The position numbers and the translations under genes are program-made. From the NCBI GenBank assembly GCA_945860285.1, contig CAMAQB010000001.1, forward strand, positions 62,001 through 126,000: 64,000 nucleotides of DNA, in the 5' to 3' direction. A model generated the notes under the pieces. It was not told the origin of the DNA, made no database searches, and saw only the letters and a list, made by a program, of their open reading frames with translations. Positions 1 to 9,602 of the stretch are shown one piece after another. The DNA comes from Akkermansia muciniphila. GTDB taxonomy: Bacteria; Verrucomicrobiota; Verrucomicrobiia; Verrucomicrobiales; Akkermansiaceae. How positions within the stretch are numbered: position 1 is the stretch's first letter; each line of letters begins with the position of its first letter.

Positions 1-2721
1 GTGGACATCGATGGTGGGAATGTTCGGAGTGTATTCCCGATCCTGCCAAGCGGCCGTACCGTTGTCGACGGCGGGTCCTGCGGTGGACTGGCTCACCAGC
101 CGGGAGACAACGGTGGCATTGCGGGTGATGTTGAAAATTTCAAAATTGACCGACCACACATTCCCGGCTCCACGGGTGGCGAGCATGCGGAAGCGAAGTT
201 TGTCCGAGATGTCCGCCGATCCACAGCCGCTGAAACCGAGTGCTGATTTCAAATCGACCTGAGGCGTTCCAAAATCGGCAAGGTAAATATTGCTGCCTGG
301 TTCACTCGAACCGCTGAAGGCTTCATTGGCGAATGATTCGAATCGATAGGTAACAATGCCGCCCTCCGCAAGCAAGCGCATGTCGAGGCTCCGCTGCGAA
401 CCGACCTGGGGATTGCCGACAGGCGTTTTGGTGTTGCCGACAAAAAAGGCCACTAGCGTGTCGCCGTAATATCCATCGCGACCACCGGCGGCACCGCTGC
501 CGTGATCCCAGACCAACTGAACGGGTTCGATTTTCCATTCCCACTTGGCGGGCGAGTCGGTGAAAGAAGGAGTCCAGCCAGTGAAACCCGCGCCGCCGGA
601 TGGGTTGACTGCCGGGCCCATGCCCAGGGATTTTTCCTGTTTATCAGACAAGCCATCACCGTCGCTGTCAATGAGATTGGGATTGCTCGGCAACGCAGCA
701 GTGACTTCCGCATAGTCACTCAAACCATCCCCGTCGCTGTCAATCTTCAGGGAATTTGCCGCCAACTCCTGATTGTCCGCCAAGCCGTCGCCATCGGTGT
801 CCGCTTTTTTCGGATCAGAGCCACGCTGGAATTCTTCGAAGTTGGTCAAGCCATCGCTATCGGGGTCTGTCGCCGCAGTATCAGGTCCCGCGGGCTCCAG
901 GCCGTATTGCATTTCATACCAATCGGGAATCCCCGATGCATCGCTGTCCAGATTCGAGTCCACGATTTGCAGCGCGTGCAGGCCGACGGAATATCCATCA
1001 ATGCTGTTGACATGAATGGTCAGCGATGACCCCGTGCGGTTTGCATAGTGGGCGAAATTTGCGTAGGGAAAGAGAACGGCGGGCGAGAAAGCCGGGATTT
1101 CAATCCACTCCTGCTGGGGGGGCGTGGTCGTTGTCGCAAATGTTTTCAAGGTTTCCGGCTCATCGTTGAGCGTCACCGATGCCTGCTGACCATCATAATC
1201 TCCACCAACATAGGCAAAGACATGGTAGTTGGCAAAAGGGATGCCCTGAACTGTCAGCGACAGGCTTTGCTCATAACTCGCGCGAATGTAGCCGTTCATC
1301 AATTTTTGATCGGCGCTCCCATTGCTGAAGGTGTAGCCGATGTCATTGGAAGACCACTGCACGGTCATGGCTGGCAGGGGCTGTCCGTCGGATCGCGACA
1401 GCACACCTGCTAAAGGAGATCCGACCAGCGCCGTGTTTCCGGTCGAACGATCATAGTTGCGGAGGGGAATGGTGTTATTCCAGCGGATTTGTGGCACCAC
1501 CCCGGCCGGGGCGAACCAGGGCACCGAGCCGCTGGGATCGGAGGAACTGACAAAATTGAGGCCGATGGCTCCCGCAAATGACGTGGGGACGCTGGACGAA
1601 GAACTTGGATTGGAGCCGACGCGCTTTTCCCACGCATCGGGAGCACCGTCGCCGTCTGTATCGATCATGAGCGGTGAAGAAAAAGGTGCTTTTGTAATTT
1701 CGTCCTGATCCTGAAGTCCGTCGCCGTCAGTGTCAAAGAGGTTGGGGTTGCTCCCCGCCGCCAACTCTGCCGCATCAGACACCCCGTCGCCATCGGTGTC
1801 GCGACGGTGGGGGTCGCTGGACATGACCCCGCCGTGGTATTCCAGCAACGCGGTGAGTGTGTCGCCATCCTCATCCAACTGGGCATCGGCAGGATTGGTG
1901 TCGCTGAGATGATTGTCATTTTCCCACCAACGCGGAAGTCCATCGCCATCGCCGTCGGCCATGCCGTCGGCATCCACCTCCATTTTGACAAAATCAAACT
2001 GGATCCACGAATACGCGTTCGCAGGCGGCGCGGGACCGGTTCGTGAGAATTCAATCGTATTCGCTCCGGCGACCGCCTGTACGCTGGCGGCGGGAATGTC
2101 GATGGTGAACCGGGTGTCGCGGTCCAAACCATTTCGTTCGAAAATCAAGGTGTTGGATGTCGCGGTTTTGAAGCGTACCGTGATGTCATGCGTGCCGAAG
2201 TTTTCGCCGTTGCCTGTCAAGGCCGACCAAGATCCGCCCCAGATTAATTCGAATGTCAATCGCAGCCTCGATTGGGCACCGGCTTGGGAGGCATTCATAA
2301 TGAAATGAACAAGTTTTTTGGTGTCCGTGTTGCTCATGGCGCGCTCGAACGCCGATGTCGGCTCCGGATTGGGGACAACCAACTGACTCGACAGGCCGTT
2401 GAAGCCGATTGGGTAGGTGCCCGCCTGGTAAAAATGATCATCGCGATCAGGATTGTTCGCCGCATTGTAGAGCGGATCGCCGGGGATTCGGGTGATATAT
2501 CCCGGCGCGGCGTTGCTGCCGCCCGATTCTTGCGAAAATTCGCCGGTAGGCTCGTAGTTGCTGCCGAGAGGATCCTCGTCATCACCGATCTCCCACAAGG
2601 TCAGCGATGTTGCAGATGCGAGAAACGGTACTGCGCAGAGGAGAAAGTAGGCCGTGCCCAGATTCCCAGTCATCGCCCGAAGCAAAGCACAAAGCCGAAA
2701 TCGGCAATGCTGCGGGAGCAT
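1..2721 (-). CDS. Exported protein with thrombospondin type 3 (calcium-binding) repeats, 3' end outside window
   Basis: An uninterrupted minus-strand reading frame of about 907 codons runs off the left edge, so the C-terminus is missing. A hydrophobic segment near the N-terminus (LGTAYFLLCAVPFLASA) looks like a signal peptide. The chosen ATG at 2721 gives it a basic n-region; in-frame ATGs at 2778 and 2673 are alternatives. The middle and C-terminal parts contain many acidic repeats such as DTDGDGVSDAAEL, DTDGDGLQDQDE, DTDGDGLADNQEL and DSDGDGLSDKQE, the thrombospondin type 3 pattern that binds calcium. Beta-rich non-repeat stretches lie between them. A surface or secreted role is inferred; no catalytic domain was recognised. 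It lies 199 bp downstream of engB on the same strand. The AT-rich stretch around 2750-2770 may hold its own promoter. Confidence 0.8.
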   Translation of the reverse strand, partial: MLPQHCRFRLCALLRAMTGNLGTAYFLLCAVPFLASATSLTLWEIGDDEDPLGSNYEPTGEFSQESGGSNAAPGYITRIPGDPLYNAANNPDRDDHFYQAGTYPIGFNGLSSQLVVPNPEPTSAFERAMSNTDTKKLVHFIMNASQAGAQSRLRLTFELIWGGSWSALTGNGENFGTHDITVRFKTATSNTLIFERNGLDRDTRFTIDIPAASVQAVAGANTIEFSRTGPAPPANAYSWIQFDFVKMEVDADGMADGDGDGLPRWWENDNHLSDTNPADAQLDEDGDTLTALLEYHGGVMSSDPHRRDTDGDGVSDAAELAAGSNPNLFDTDGDGLQDQDEITKAPFSSPLMIDTDGDGAPDAWEKRVGSNPSSSSSVPTSFAGAIGLNFVSSSDPSGSVPWFAPAGVVPQIRWNNTIPLRNYDRSTGNTALVGSPLAGVLSRSDGQPLPAMTVQWSSNDIGYTFSNGSADQKLMNGYIRASYEQSLSLTVQGIPFANYHVFAYVGGDYDGQQASVTLNDEPETLKTFATTTTPPQQEWIEIPAFSPAVLFPYANFAHYANRTGSSLTIHVNSIDGYSVGLHALQIVDSNLDSDASGIPDWYEMQYGLEPAGPDTAATDPDSDGLTNFEEFQRGSDPKKADTDGDGLADNQELAANSLKIDSDGDGLSDYAEVTAALPSNPNLIDSDGDGLSDKQEKSLGMGPAVNPSGGAGFTGWTPSFTDSPAKWEWKIEPVQLVWDHGSGAAGGRDGYYGDTLVAFFVGNTKTPVGNPQVGSQRSLDMRLLAEGGIVTYRFESFANEAFSGSSEPGSNIYLADFGTPQVDLKSALGFSGCGSADISDKLRFRMLATRGAGNVWSVNFEIFNITRNATVVSRLVSQSTAGPAVDNGTAAWQDREYTPNIPTIDVH

Positions 2722-2920
2722 GGGCACCAATGCAGACAAGCGGTCCGAAATGAAATAAATTTTATTTAGAGAATTCATTAAACGTATACCTATCTGTTCT
2801 GCTATCCAGTTCAAGATGTTTTTGTCGGTCATTCAAGGCGACAGCAACAATGTGCGATGTTTGCTTGGCAGGCGGAACATGGTTTTCACTTGTCTCAAAG
2901 CGAAAGTGACTGCCTTGGCC

Positions 2921-3505
2921 TCACAGCTTTTGCATGCATTCCACCAGCGCCCCGGCGCCGCTGCCGGTCTTGGCAGACACCGGAAAGATGCGGGGTTTCG
3001 CGCTGGTCCAGGCCGTGATCTCCGCCTCAAACAGGGCGATGTTCCGGGTCACGACGCTTTGTTTGCCTTTGTCGATTTTGTTGAAAACCAGAGCGAAGGG
3101 GAGCCGACACTGGACCAGCCATTGCACGAACTGCAGGTCGATTTGCTGCGGTGGGATGCTGGAGTCGATGATGACAAAAACACACGACAACCCCTCGCGA
3201 CCGGAGATGTAGTTGGCGATGACATCGTGGAAGTAGTCGCGCTTTTCCTTGAGCACCTTCGAATAGCCATAGCCCGGCAGATCGACAAGCCGCCATTTTT
3301 TGTTGATGATGAAAAAATTGATCAGCTTGGTATGTCCCGGTGTCGCGGACACCTTGGCAAGATCTTTTTTCCCGGTAAGCATGTTCAGCAGCGATGACTT
3401 GCCGACGTTCGAGCGGCCGATGAACGCGCATTCGGGCATGATGACCGGCGGGCATGACTCCAAGTCCGGCGCGCTGATTTCAAAAGTGGCGGATTGAATT
3501 CTCAT
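2921..3505 (-). CDS. engB: Ribosome biogenesis GTPase EngB (YsxC/YihA)
   Basis: A 194-residue TRAFAC GTPase needed for large-subunit ribosome assembly in the cytoplasm. All nucleotide-binding motifs are visible: G1 GRSNVGKS at 30-37, the G2 threonine in ATPGHT near 55, G3 DLPG at 75-78, G4 NKID at 142-145 and G5 SAKTG at 177-181. The YGYSK motif after G3 is typical of EngB rather than Era or Der. The start MRIQSATFEIS matches the family's usual N-terminus; an upstream in-frame TTG at 3544 would add 13 atypical residues and was rejected. Length is normal for the family. The gene is divergent from the exported-protein operon that starts at 3613. Confidence 0.96.
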   Translation of the reverse strand: MRIQSATFEISAPDLESCPPVIMPECAFIGRSNVGKSSLLNMLTGKKDLAKVSATPGHTKLINFFIINKKWRLVDLPGYGYSKVLKEKRDYFHDVIANYISGREGLSCVFVIIDSSIPPQQIDLQFVQWLVQCRLPFALVFNKIDKGKQSVVTRNIALFEAEITAWTSAKPRIFPVSAKTGSGAGALVECMQKL

Positions 3506-3612
3506 CTTACTGCCGGAGAATGGATTTTTCTGTTTTGCTGACAAGGTTTAAATCTTTTCTCACTGCGCAAAACCCGCTTGCATTCAAGGCGGTGGACACC
3601 ATACTCACTCGT

Positions 3613-4170
3613 ATGAAATTCATGCTTCTTGCCGTTCTGACCACACAGTTGGTTACTGCGCGGCTTCACGCCCAGGTGATGAATGACATCGACCCCACCA
3701 AGGCGAAGGACACCCAGTATGTCCGGGTGATGCGCAACCAGGACGGCTCGACGGCGATTTTTCGTCGCACTCCCAGCAACGAGGTTTTGGAAAAACGCAC
3801 CTTCAATGCTTCATCGGTGCTGACCATGCTGACCGTCTATCGCATGGACCGCAGCGGCAATCCGCTCGGATGCAAAATTTACGATGGTCTGAAACAGGAA
3901 TTGTTCAAGGCCCGTTACGGCTATGACGGCGCCACCGGACGATTGGTCGAGGAGCAGTTGTTCGATGCCCGGGTGAAGCGCATGGATCCTACTGGAAAGG
4001 CGGAGATGCCGGTGCGGCGCTTCATTTACACTTACGATGCGAATGGCAAGCAGAACAAACCGATTTCGATCGTCCTCCGGGCGGGAAAAACCTCGGAGGA
4101 AATGTATGCGCGTCCTTCCGCACTGGGCAAAAATCCTTTCGACAAGGATCCAGGCAAGAATGGGAAATGA
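3613..4170 (+). CDS. Exported protein of unknown function
   Basis: A 185-residue protein with a clear signal peptide (MKFMLLAVLTTQLVTARLHA followed by Q). The frame stays open back to an ATG at 3520, but that start would overlap engB and put 31 residues before the signal peptide, so ATG 3613 is preferred. The mature part is polar and contains the segments YVRVMRNQDGSTAIFRRTP and RFIYTYDANGKQNKPISIVL, which suggest a small beta-rich domain with weak resemblance to YD-type repeats. No family was recognised. Its stop overlaps the next start in an ATGA, so the two are probably translationally coupled. It is the first gene of a likely three-gene operon. Confidence 0.75.
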   Translation: MKFMLLAVLTTQLVTARLHAQVMNDIDPTKAKDTQYVRVMRNQDGSTAIFRRTPSNEVLEKRTFNASSVLTMLTVYRMDRSGNPLGCKIYDGLKQELFKARYGYDGATGRLVEEQLFDARVKRMDPTGKAEMPVRRFIYTYDANGKQNKPISIVLRAGKTSEEMYARPSALGKNPFDKDPGKNGK

Positions 4171-5471
4171 GCTGGCTGTCGCCAAAACAGTTGCTGCCTG
4201 TCCTGCTGGGCGCCGCGATGGCCGCGGGTGGCTGGATCCAACTTCAGCAAGCCGGGCACCTGGCGAAAGATCACTCCGCCCTCGACTCGGATGAAGTCGC
4301 CGCATTGCAGCAGCAGGTGGATCAGTTGACCAGGGATAACCAGGCACTGCGGGCTCTCGCGCAGGGAACCGGGGAGTTTGTCGTGCCCGCTGAAATGATC
4401 GCACGGATCGAATCACAAGTCGGCCTCACCTTTCGCACGCCGCCCTTGGTTCATCGCCTGGGCCGCGAACATTTGCGCGACCGCGTTGAGGCATCGCAGG
4501 AATCGCGCCGCGGACCGGGCGGCTTGGAAGACCGGCAGATCGCCTATCAACTCATCGGCTGGCTGGGAATGAATGATAAGCTTGGTGCGCAGATTGCCGC
4601 GCTTCAAACGACCGGGGCAGTGTGCTGGTTTGATGAAGTCAGCGGCGAAGGCTGGGTGACAGACCGTTTTCAGCAGGACAGCATTCCGGATCAGGCTTCG
4701 CTGCTGCGTTGTCTAACGAGAATCCTGCTCAACCAGAATTTTGCCGCTCCCGTTGATGATTATCAAGATGATGCCATTCGCGCGCGCGATGCCCTCCACA
4801 GCGGTGTGGCAGCCGGAGTGGAAACAAAATTTTTCCAGGACGCGGCGCGTTCCTTCGGTTTTCTATCGTTGAAGGGCGACAACGAAGCCAATCAGTTGTT
4901 GCTTGGCTTGCCACCTTTCGTCAAAGGACTCGCGGCCTTTCAATCGATGGAAGGAAAAACCTATGCCGACAGCCTGCTCGGAAAGGGTCGGGATGCATTG
5001 CTGGCGAAACTTCAGAACCCGCCGCGCAGAACAGCGGAGATCATGTATCTCTCCAATCCTGTCCATCCACGAAAAATAGCGGCCATCACTGATCCTCCCG
5101 GTGAATCAGTGATCGATGATTCAGGTGGGGCCCTGGGGTTGCGTCTGTGGCTTGACCCGGAGGGAAAAAATCAGATGAACCGCGAGTTGGCGACAAAACT
5201 GGTGCACGACCGCTGGCACTTGTTTGCCACCGGCGACCATACCTATCATTTGCTCTGGACCTTGGAACTGGCCGATGAAGAATCGACCAATGCCACAGAA
5301 AAAGCCTTTTGCCTCAAGGCTGCTGAGATGGCGGGGACCGGTGAGGGGATGGTGACTGGTACTCCCGCGAAAACCGCCGAAGGTCGGATTCTGCGGGTTG
5401 ACCGCGTCGGAAAAACCATCCTTCGACTGCTCAACTGCGCTGATCGAGAGACGGCTGACGCAGTGAAATAA
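4167..5471 (+). CDS. Hypothetical N-terminally anchored protein with a coiled coil
   Basis: A 434-residue protein that starts in the ATGA overlap with the preceding gene. Residues 7-27 (KQLLPVLLGAAMAAGGWIQL) form a hydrophobic signal or anchor. A short coiled coil rich in Gln and Leu follows at about 43-65 (VAALQQQVDQLTRDNQALRAL). The rest is soluble, with alpha-helical character in the middle and an Asp/Glu-rich segment DDYQDDAIRARDALHSG. The C-terminus contains HTYHLLWTLELADEES. It has no motif I can assign to a known enzyme. The operon context (exported protein before it, exported hydrolase after it) suggests an envelope role. Function is unknown. Confidence 0.72.
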   Translation: MSWLSPKQLLPVLLGAAMAAGGWIQLQQAGHLAKDHSALDSDEVAALQQQVDQLTRDNQALRALAQGTGEFVVPAEMIARIESQVGLTFRTPPLVHRLGREHLRDRVEASQESRRGPGGLEDRQIAYQLIGWLGMNDKLGAQIAALQTTGAVCWFDEVSGEGWVTDRFQQDSIPDQASLLRCLTRILLNQNFAAPVDDYQDDAIRARDALHSGVAAGVETKFFQDAARSFGFLSLKGDNEANQLLLGLPPFVKGLAAFQSMEGKTYADSLLGKGRDALLAKLQNPPRRTAEIMYLSNPVHPRKIAAITDPPGESVIDDSGGALGLRLWLDPEGKNQMNRELATKLVHDRWHLFATGDHTYHLLWTLELADEESTNATEKAFCLKAAEMAGTGEGMVTGTPAKTAEGRILRVDRVGKTILRLLNCADRETADAVK

Positions 5472-5517
5472 CGCGCCGTCCTTGACAGAAAACATCGGAC
5501 AGAATACGAAGCTGATA

Positions 5518-6636
5518 GTGAAACGTTTGCCTCATCCGCTCATCACCGCCGTGCTGGTTGTCTCGATCAGCCATGCGAATGCCAAAACCATCGTTATCGA
5601 AGACCAGCTGCCCGCAAATCTTCCCGCTGCTCCTTTTGCTAACGTCGCGCCGACGGAGCCCGGCGGACAATTACCGGCACTTGAAACTGACGTGTTGAAA
5701 AAGCGCATCGTCGAGTTGAAAAAGAAGCAGGGTGCGGAGCAGGAATTGTTAGAAGCAATGACGTTGCTTGCGGGAAAAACGAATCCGCCTTCGTGGTGCT
5801 ACGATTTGGCTTCAGCGAATGCCCGGCGCGGCAAAATCGATGCTGCGATATACTGGCTGCAGCGTGCCGCCCTCGAGGACGAATGCTCCGCCGCAGCTGT
5901 CGAAAAAAATGCCGCATTCAGGGAAATCGTCACCGACCCGCGCTGGGGGAAAATGAAAACCTTTCTGGATGAGACGGAAAAAGCCTGGCAGCAGGCGACG
6001 TTTCATCGCGATGTCTTGACGCTGCCGAAGGGCTACGATGGCGCAACGGAAATTCCACTGATCCTCGGTCTCCACGGCTTTGGCTCGCTGCCCGAGGATT
6101 TTTCCGGTGACGATCATCAGAAGATCTGTGACGATCTGAACGTTGCGATTTTAGCGGTCAGCGGCACAATTCCGCTCGGCCGGAATTCGTTCATGTGGTC
6201 GGCGAAATTCGAGGACGACTGGGAGCGGATTTGCCAGGCGATCAAAAAATCGGAACCTAACATCAAGGTCTTGCCCGGTAAAATGGTCGCCATTGGATTC
6301 TCCCAAGGCGGACAACTGGCGGCCGAGCTTTGCGCGGCTTATCCTCAGTCTTTTGCGGGTTGCGTCGTCATGAGCCCGGGATCGCGATCCGGGAACCGCC
6401 TTGGCGACGCTCTCAAGTTCGGCAATAATCGTGCTGCCGTACAACACTACTTTTTTTCCTGGATCAGCGGGGAGGGGGATGGCCCTAAGATCCGTTCGCG
6501 CGATAGTAAAAAAATGTTAGAACAGGCGGGGGCTGCGTTGTATCTCCATGAGTTTCCCGGCAAAAGCCATTCCTTCCCCGATTGCTACGCCGATTATTGT
6601 TCCATTGCCCTGCAAGTAATCCTGAAGGGGCGCTAG
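5518..6636 (+). CDS. Exported alpha/beta-hydrolase (esterase-like)
   Basis: A GTG start gives MKRLPHPLITAVLVVSISHANA, a convincing signal peptide; an upstream TTG at 5482 is less likely. The 372-residue product has a 150-residue N-terminal region that may be helical, with a TPR-like stretch (SANARRGKIDAAIYWLQRAA), then an alpha/beta-hydrolase domain. The oxyanion-side motif is LILGLHGFGS. The nucleophile elbow is GFSQGG with Ser near 262, and the likely catalytic His is in GKSHSFPDCY close to the C-terminus. This resembles the phospholipase/carboxylesterase or Esterase D-like groups; the substrate cannot be told. The gene starts 46 bp after the preceding one and probably ends the operon. Confidence 0.82.
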   Translation: MKRLPHPLITAVLVVSISHANAKTIVIEDQLPANLPAAPFANVAPTEPGGQLPALETDVLKKRIVELKKKQGAEQELLEAMTLLAGKTNPPSWCYDLASANARRGKIDAAIYWLQRAALEDECSAAAVEKNAAFREIVTDPRWGKMKTFLDETEKAWQQATFHRDVLTLPKGYDGATEIPLILGLHGFGSLPEDFSGDDHQKICDDLNVAILAVSGTIPLGRNSFMWSAKFEDDWERICQAIKKSEPNIKVLPGKMVAIGFSQGGQLAAELCAAYPQSFAGCVVMSPGSRSGNRLGDALKFGNNRAAVQHYFFSWISGEGDGPKIRSRDSKKMLEQAGAALYLHEFPGKSHSFPDCYADYCSIALQVILKGR

Positions 6637-6911
6637 CGGGGGGTGGCGTTTGGATCAAGCGGTCAACAACACGGCTTCAAATGCCATGTCTAACAAGGTC
6701 ATCACCCCCTCAGGCGCATGCGTGGCAAGGCTGCGGCGGCATCTGATACGCTGTGGAGCGCGAGAGACCTGCGCCTGCGGGTTTAGAAATCTTGTATTGA
6801 AAACCAGCCTTGTAAATCAAACCAATAACACTTCCATTACATTGAATTAAGTTCACTTGAACTTAGCAAGATCGGATGTGCGTAGTTTGGTCCCGATAGC
6901 TTCCCCAACAA
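6637..6911. other. 275-bp convergent intergenic region
   Basis: This spacer lies between the 3' ends of the hydrolase gene and the Gfo/Idh/MocA gene. It contains an inverted repeat, CAGGCGC near 6711 and GCGCCTG near 6772, about 50 bp apart, which could form a stem. Neither arm is followed by a clear T-tract. A 66-codon TTG-start frame inside it shows no protein-like features. No tRNA or standard terminator was seen. Confidence 0.3.
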
Positions 6912-7988
6912 TCATAACTCAACTGTTTTTCCGGTACGGAAACTTTCATCGGCGGCAGCGACGATGCGCATCGATTGGATTGCGTCGTTCATGTGGTCTG
7001 TCAAATCGAGGTCTTCGCGAATCGCCCGCAGGAAAAACTCCTGCTCGCGGCGGCACAGTCCATCGTGATCCGGTTCGTCATCGAGCCGAACAATTTCATC
7101 GGATCTAACGAATTTTCCCTCCTCGTTCAAAGCCGAATGGTGGAGTTTCAGTGCCTGGGTTTGCGTGTGCGCGTTGACATCCGCACTGTTGCCTTCAGCG
7201 GCGGCTTTTTCGGCAACGATGCTCACGCAACCTTTTGGCCCGACCACGTCCTTCACAAAAAAAGCGACCTCGCTCATCATCGGGCCCCAGCCGGCTTCAT
7301 ACCAACCGACCGAACCATCGGCAAACGTGACTTGCAGATGCCCGTAGTTGATTTTTCCCTCCGGCAACTCGTCAGTGAGACGCGCGCCGATGCCCGAAAC
7401 GCGGATCGGGCGGGAACGGGTCATCTGGCACATCACATCGACGTAATGCACGCCGCAGTCGACGATGGGGGAAATCGACGACATCAGGTTCTTGTGGGTG
7501 TTCCAGTTTGCTCCCGAAGACTGCTGGTTAAGGTTCATTCGCATCACCAGCGGTTTGCCGAGGTTCCGTGCCATCTCGATGAAGTGGATCCAGCTCGGAT
7601 GATGGCGGAGGATATACCCGATTGTTAGTTTCCGCTTTGTCTCGGCTGCTTTGGCAACAATGCGCTGGGCATCCTCCACCGTCTCGGCGAGAGGTTTTTC
7701 TATGAACACATGGCATCCGGCATCAAGCGCCGCAATCGCATAAGCCGCATGGGTGTCTGGATAAGTGGATATCGAAACCGCGTCCGGCTTGGTCTCTGCA
7801 AGAGCCTGATGGAAATCGCTAAACAGCGGATAGCTGCCGCCGAGTTCCTGATTCAAGGATTCGCGCGACGAGGACGAGCGGGTGACAATGCCGCAGATTT
7901 CGAATCCCTCGAGTTGATGGTAGGCCAGGGCATGCGAGCGACCCATGTGGCCCGCACCGACGCAGAGAATTTTCACGGTTTGTTGCAT
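6912..7988 (-). CDS. Gfo/Idh/MocA family NAD(P)-dependent oxidoreductase
   Basis: A 358-residue protein with the N-terminal Rossmann motif GAGHMGRSHALAYH at 11-24 and the family's EKPLAE motif near 97, whose lysine takes part in catalysis. The C-terminal alpha/beta domain includes CGVHYVDVMC, the position of the substrate-binding histidine and aspartate in related sugar dehydrogenases. Members oxidise or reduce sugars, inositols and related polyols with NAD(P). There is no signal peptide, so it is expected to be cytoplasmic. The gene stands alone on the minus strand, divergent from the flavin oxidase gene across a 133-bp spacer. The substrate cannot be inferred. Confidence 0.88.
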   Translation of the reverse strand: MQQTVKILCVGAGHMGRSHALAYHQLEGFEICGIVTRSSSSRESLNQELGGSYPLFSDFHQALAETKPDAVSISTYPDTHAAYAIAALDAGCHVFIEKPLAETVEDAQRIVAKAAETKRKLTIGYILRHHPSWIHFIEMARNLGKPLVMRMNLNQQSSGANWNTHKNLMSSISPIVDCGVHYVDVMCQMTRSRPIRVSGIGARLTDELPEGKINYGHLQVTFADGSVGWYEAGWGPMMSEVAFFVKDVVGPKGCVSIVAEKAAAEGNSADVNAHTQTQALKLHHSALNEEGKFVRSDEIVRLDDEPDHDGLCRREQEFFLRAIREDLDLTDHMNDAIQSMRIVAAADESFRTGKTVEL

Positions 7989-8121
7989 GGGCGGAAGCTA
8001 CAGGGACAACCCCGCCTTGTCGAGCGGAGCTTTAACCCGTTCGATGATTCGAGGCTCGTTGTTTTTACGGAAAGTTCCTCGACATCAGGGGATGCTCGGG
8101 TATTTTTAAGCCAGTCAGCCC

Positions 8122-9585
8122 ATGAATCAGCTCAACAAGAGAGACTTCCTCAAATCCACGGTGATGGCGGGGATCGGCGCCTCGGTTTTCCATCCCGATA
8201 GCGCTCGATTGGAAGCCGCCGAAGAAACCAAGACCGCTGCCGCACAGAAGCCTCGCACGACCAAGAAAGTCGTGGTCGGTGGCGCGGGCATTGCAGGGAT
8301 GTGTTGTGCCTACGAATTGATGAAAAAAGGGCATGAGGTGGTGGTCCTTGAAGCATCGGGCCGCCATGGAGGCCATGTCTTCACCACCCGCGACGGATTG
8401 TCCGACGGACTCTATGCGGACTTCGGACAAGAGCACATCACCAAACCCGGCTACGAAAGATACTGGCAATACATCGAGGAATTCAAGCTCACCGCGCTTC
8501 CCTATCCGAGGCGTCGGAACCTGATGCGGCGCTTCAACAACAAATACTATTCGGAGGAAATGCTGCGCGATCCTGCCGAGTTGAAAAATCTTGGATTCAG
8601 TGAAAAGGAGGTCAAATATCTCTCCGAGCATCCCTTCTGGGACCTCAAGTCACTTTACTTGAATCCCTACCTCGATCAATTCACCGATGAATATCAGCCA
8701 TTCGGGATTGGCTATGACGACTTGGACAAGATGTCGGTCGCCGATCTTTACAAAAAAGACGGTGCGTCCAAAGCAGCCTTGGGGCAGATGGAAGGTCACG
8801 GTTCCTCGGCTTTGTATGAGCTGTGGATGGCCGCGATTCTGAAGCTCCGCGGTGTGCCGTTGTTCCCGCCGGAATTGTTCCGCTTGAAGGATGGCAATCA
8901 GATGCTGCCAAATACTTTTGCCAAAAAACTGGGCGACCGGGTGTGGCTGAATTGCCCGATCGTTTCGATCCTGAATGGCGAATCAGGCGTAACCGTGACA
9001 TACAAACAGAACAACGAACAAAAGGAGATTTCCGCGGATTATTTCGTCAACTGCATTCCCTTGCCCGCATTCAGGAACATCCCGGTCGAACCGCCCCTGC
9101 CTGCGGAACGGCAGTATATTGTCGACAACGTCAGCTATGACTCCTATCAGCGGTTTGTTTTTCAGGCGAGTTCCCAATTCTGGAAAGACGACGGTGTGAG
9201 CATCAATCTCGACACCAATCATGCGGATCTCTGGGCGGTCTGGCAGTCGGCGGAGGAAGTGGACACGCATCGCGTGATCGTGCTGGGAACCGGTCCCGGC
9301 GGGATATCTCCCCAGCGGGCATTGGCCGCGTTCCGTGAAGTTTATCCCGGGAAAAAGGACACCATCGAACAGGTGGTCGGCAAGGACTGGACCAAGGAGA
9401 AATTCTCGCCCACCTGCGAACGTCTGGCATTTCCGATAGGTGAGCTTGCGAAATTCTGGCCGCATTTGATGAAGTCACAGGGGCGGATTCATTTTGCGGG
9501 TGCCTACGCCGACAATCTCAACTGGGGCACCGAGGCCGCCACCCGCTCGGCGAACCGGGTGGCCACCGAGATTGACAAGGCCTGA
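8122..9585 (+). CDS. Exported FAD-dependent amine oxidase-like protein
   Basis: A 487-residue flavoprotein. The N-terminus NKRDFLKSTVMAGIGASVF is Tat-like but has KR in place of twin RR. The dinucleotide-binding motif VVGGAGIAGMCCAYELM is followed by VVVLEASGRHGGHVFTT, the flavin-containing amine oxidase pattern. The C-terminus has IHFAGAYADNLNWGTEAATRS, where FAD-contacting residues lie in the family. It probably oxidises an amine or similar substrate outside the cytoplasm. A c-type cytochrome gene begins 17 bp downstream, so transfer of electrons from the reduced flavin to that cytochrome is a reasonable inference. The substrate is unknown; a role as an isomerase or desaturase cannot be excluded. 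Confidence 0.85.
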   Translation: MNQLNKRDFLKSTVMAGIGASVFHPDSARLEAAEETKTAAAQKPRTTKKVVVGGAGIAGMCCAYELMKKGHEVVVLEASGRHGGHVFTTRDGLSDGLYADFGQEHITKPGYERYWQYIEEFKLTALPYPRRRNLMRRFNNKYYSEEMLRDPAELKNLGFSEKEVKYLSEHPFWDLKSLYLNPYLDQFTDEYQPFGIGYDDLDKMSVADLYKKDGASKAALGQMEGHGSSALYELWMAAILKLRGVPLFPPELFRLKDGNQMLPNTFAKKLGDRVWLNCPIVSILNGESGVTVTYKQNNEQKEISADYFVNCIPLPAFRNIPVEPPLPAERQYIVDNVSYDSYQRFVFQASSQFWKDDGVSINLDTNHADLWAVWQSAEEVDTHRVIVLGTGPGGISPQRALAAFREVYPGKKDTIEQVVGKDWTKEKFSPTCERLAFPIGELAKFWPHLMKSQGRIHFAGAYADNLNWGTEAATRSANRVATEIDKA

Positions 9586-9602
9586 TCGATCATTGCACCA
9601 TC

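Noticed and set aside
6650-6850. 66-codon open frame in the gap after the hydrolase gene
   Set aside because: TTG start, odd composition, no signal or membrane pattern, and no context that supports it.
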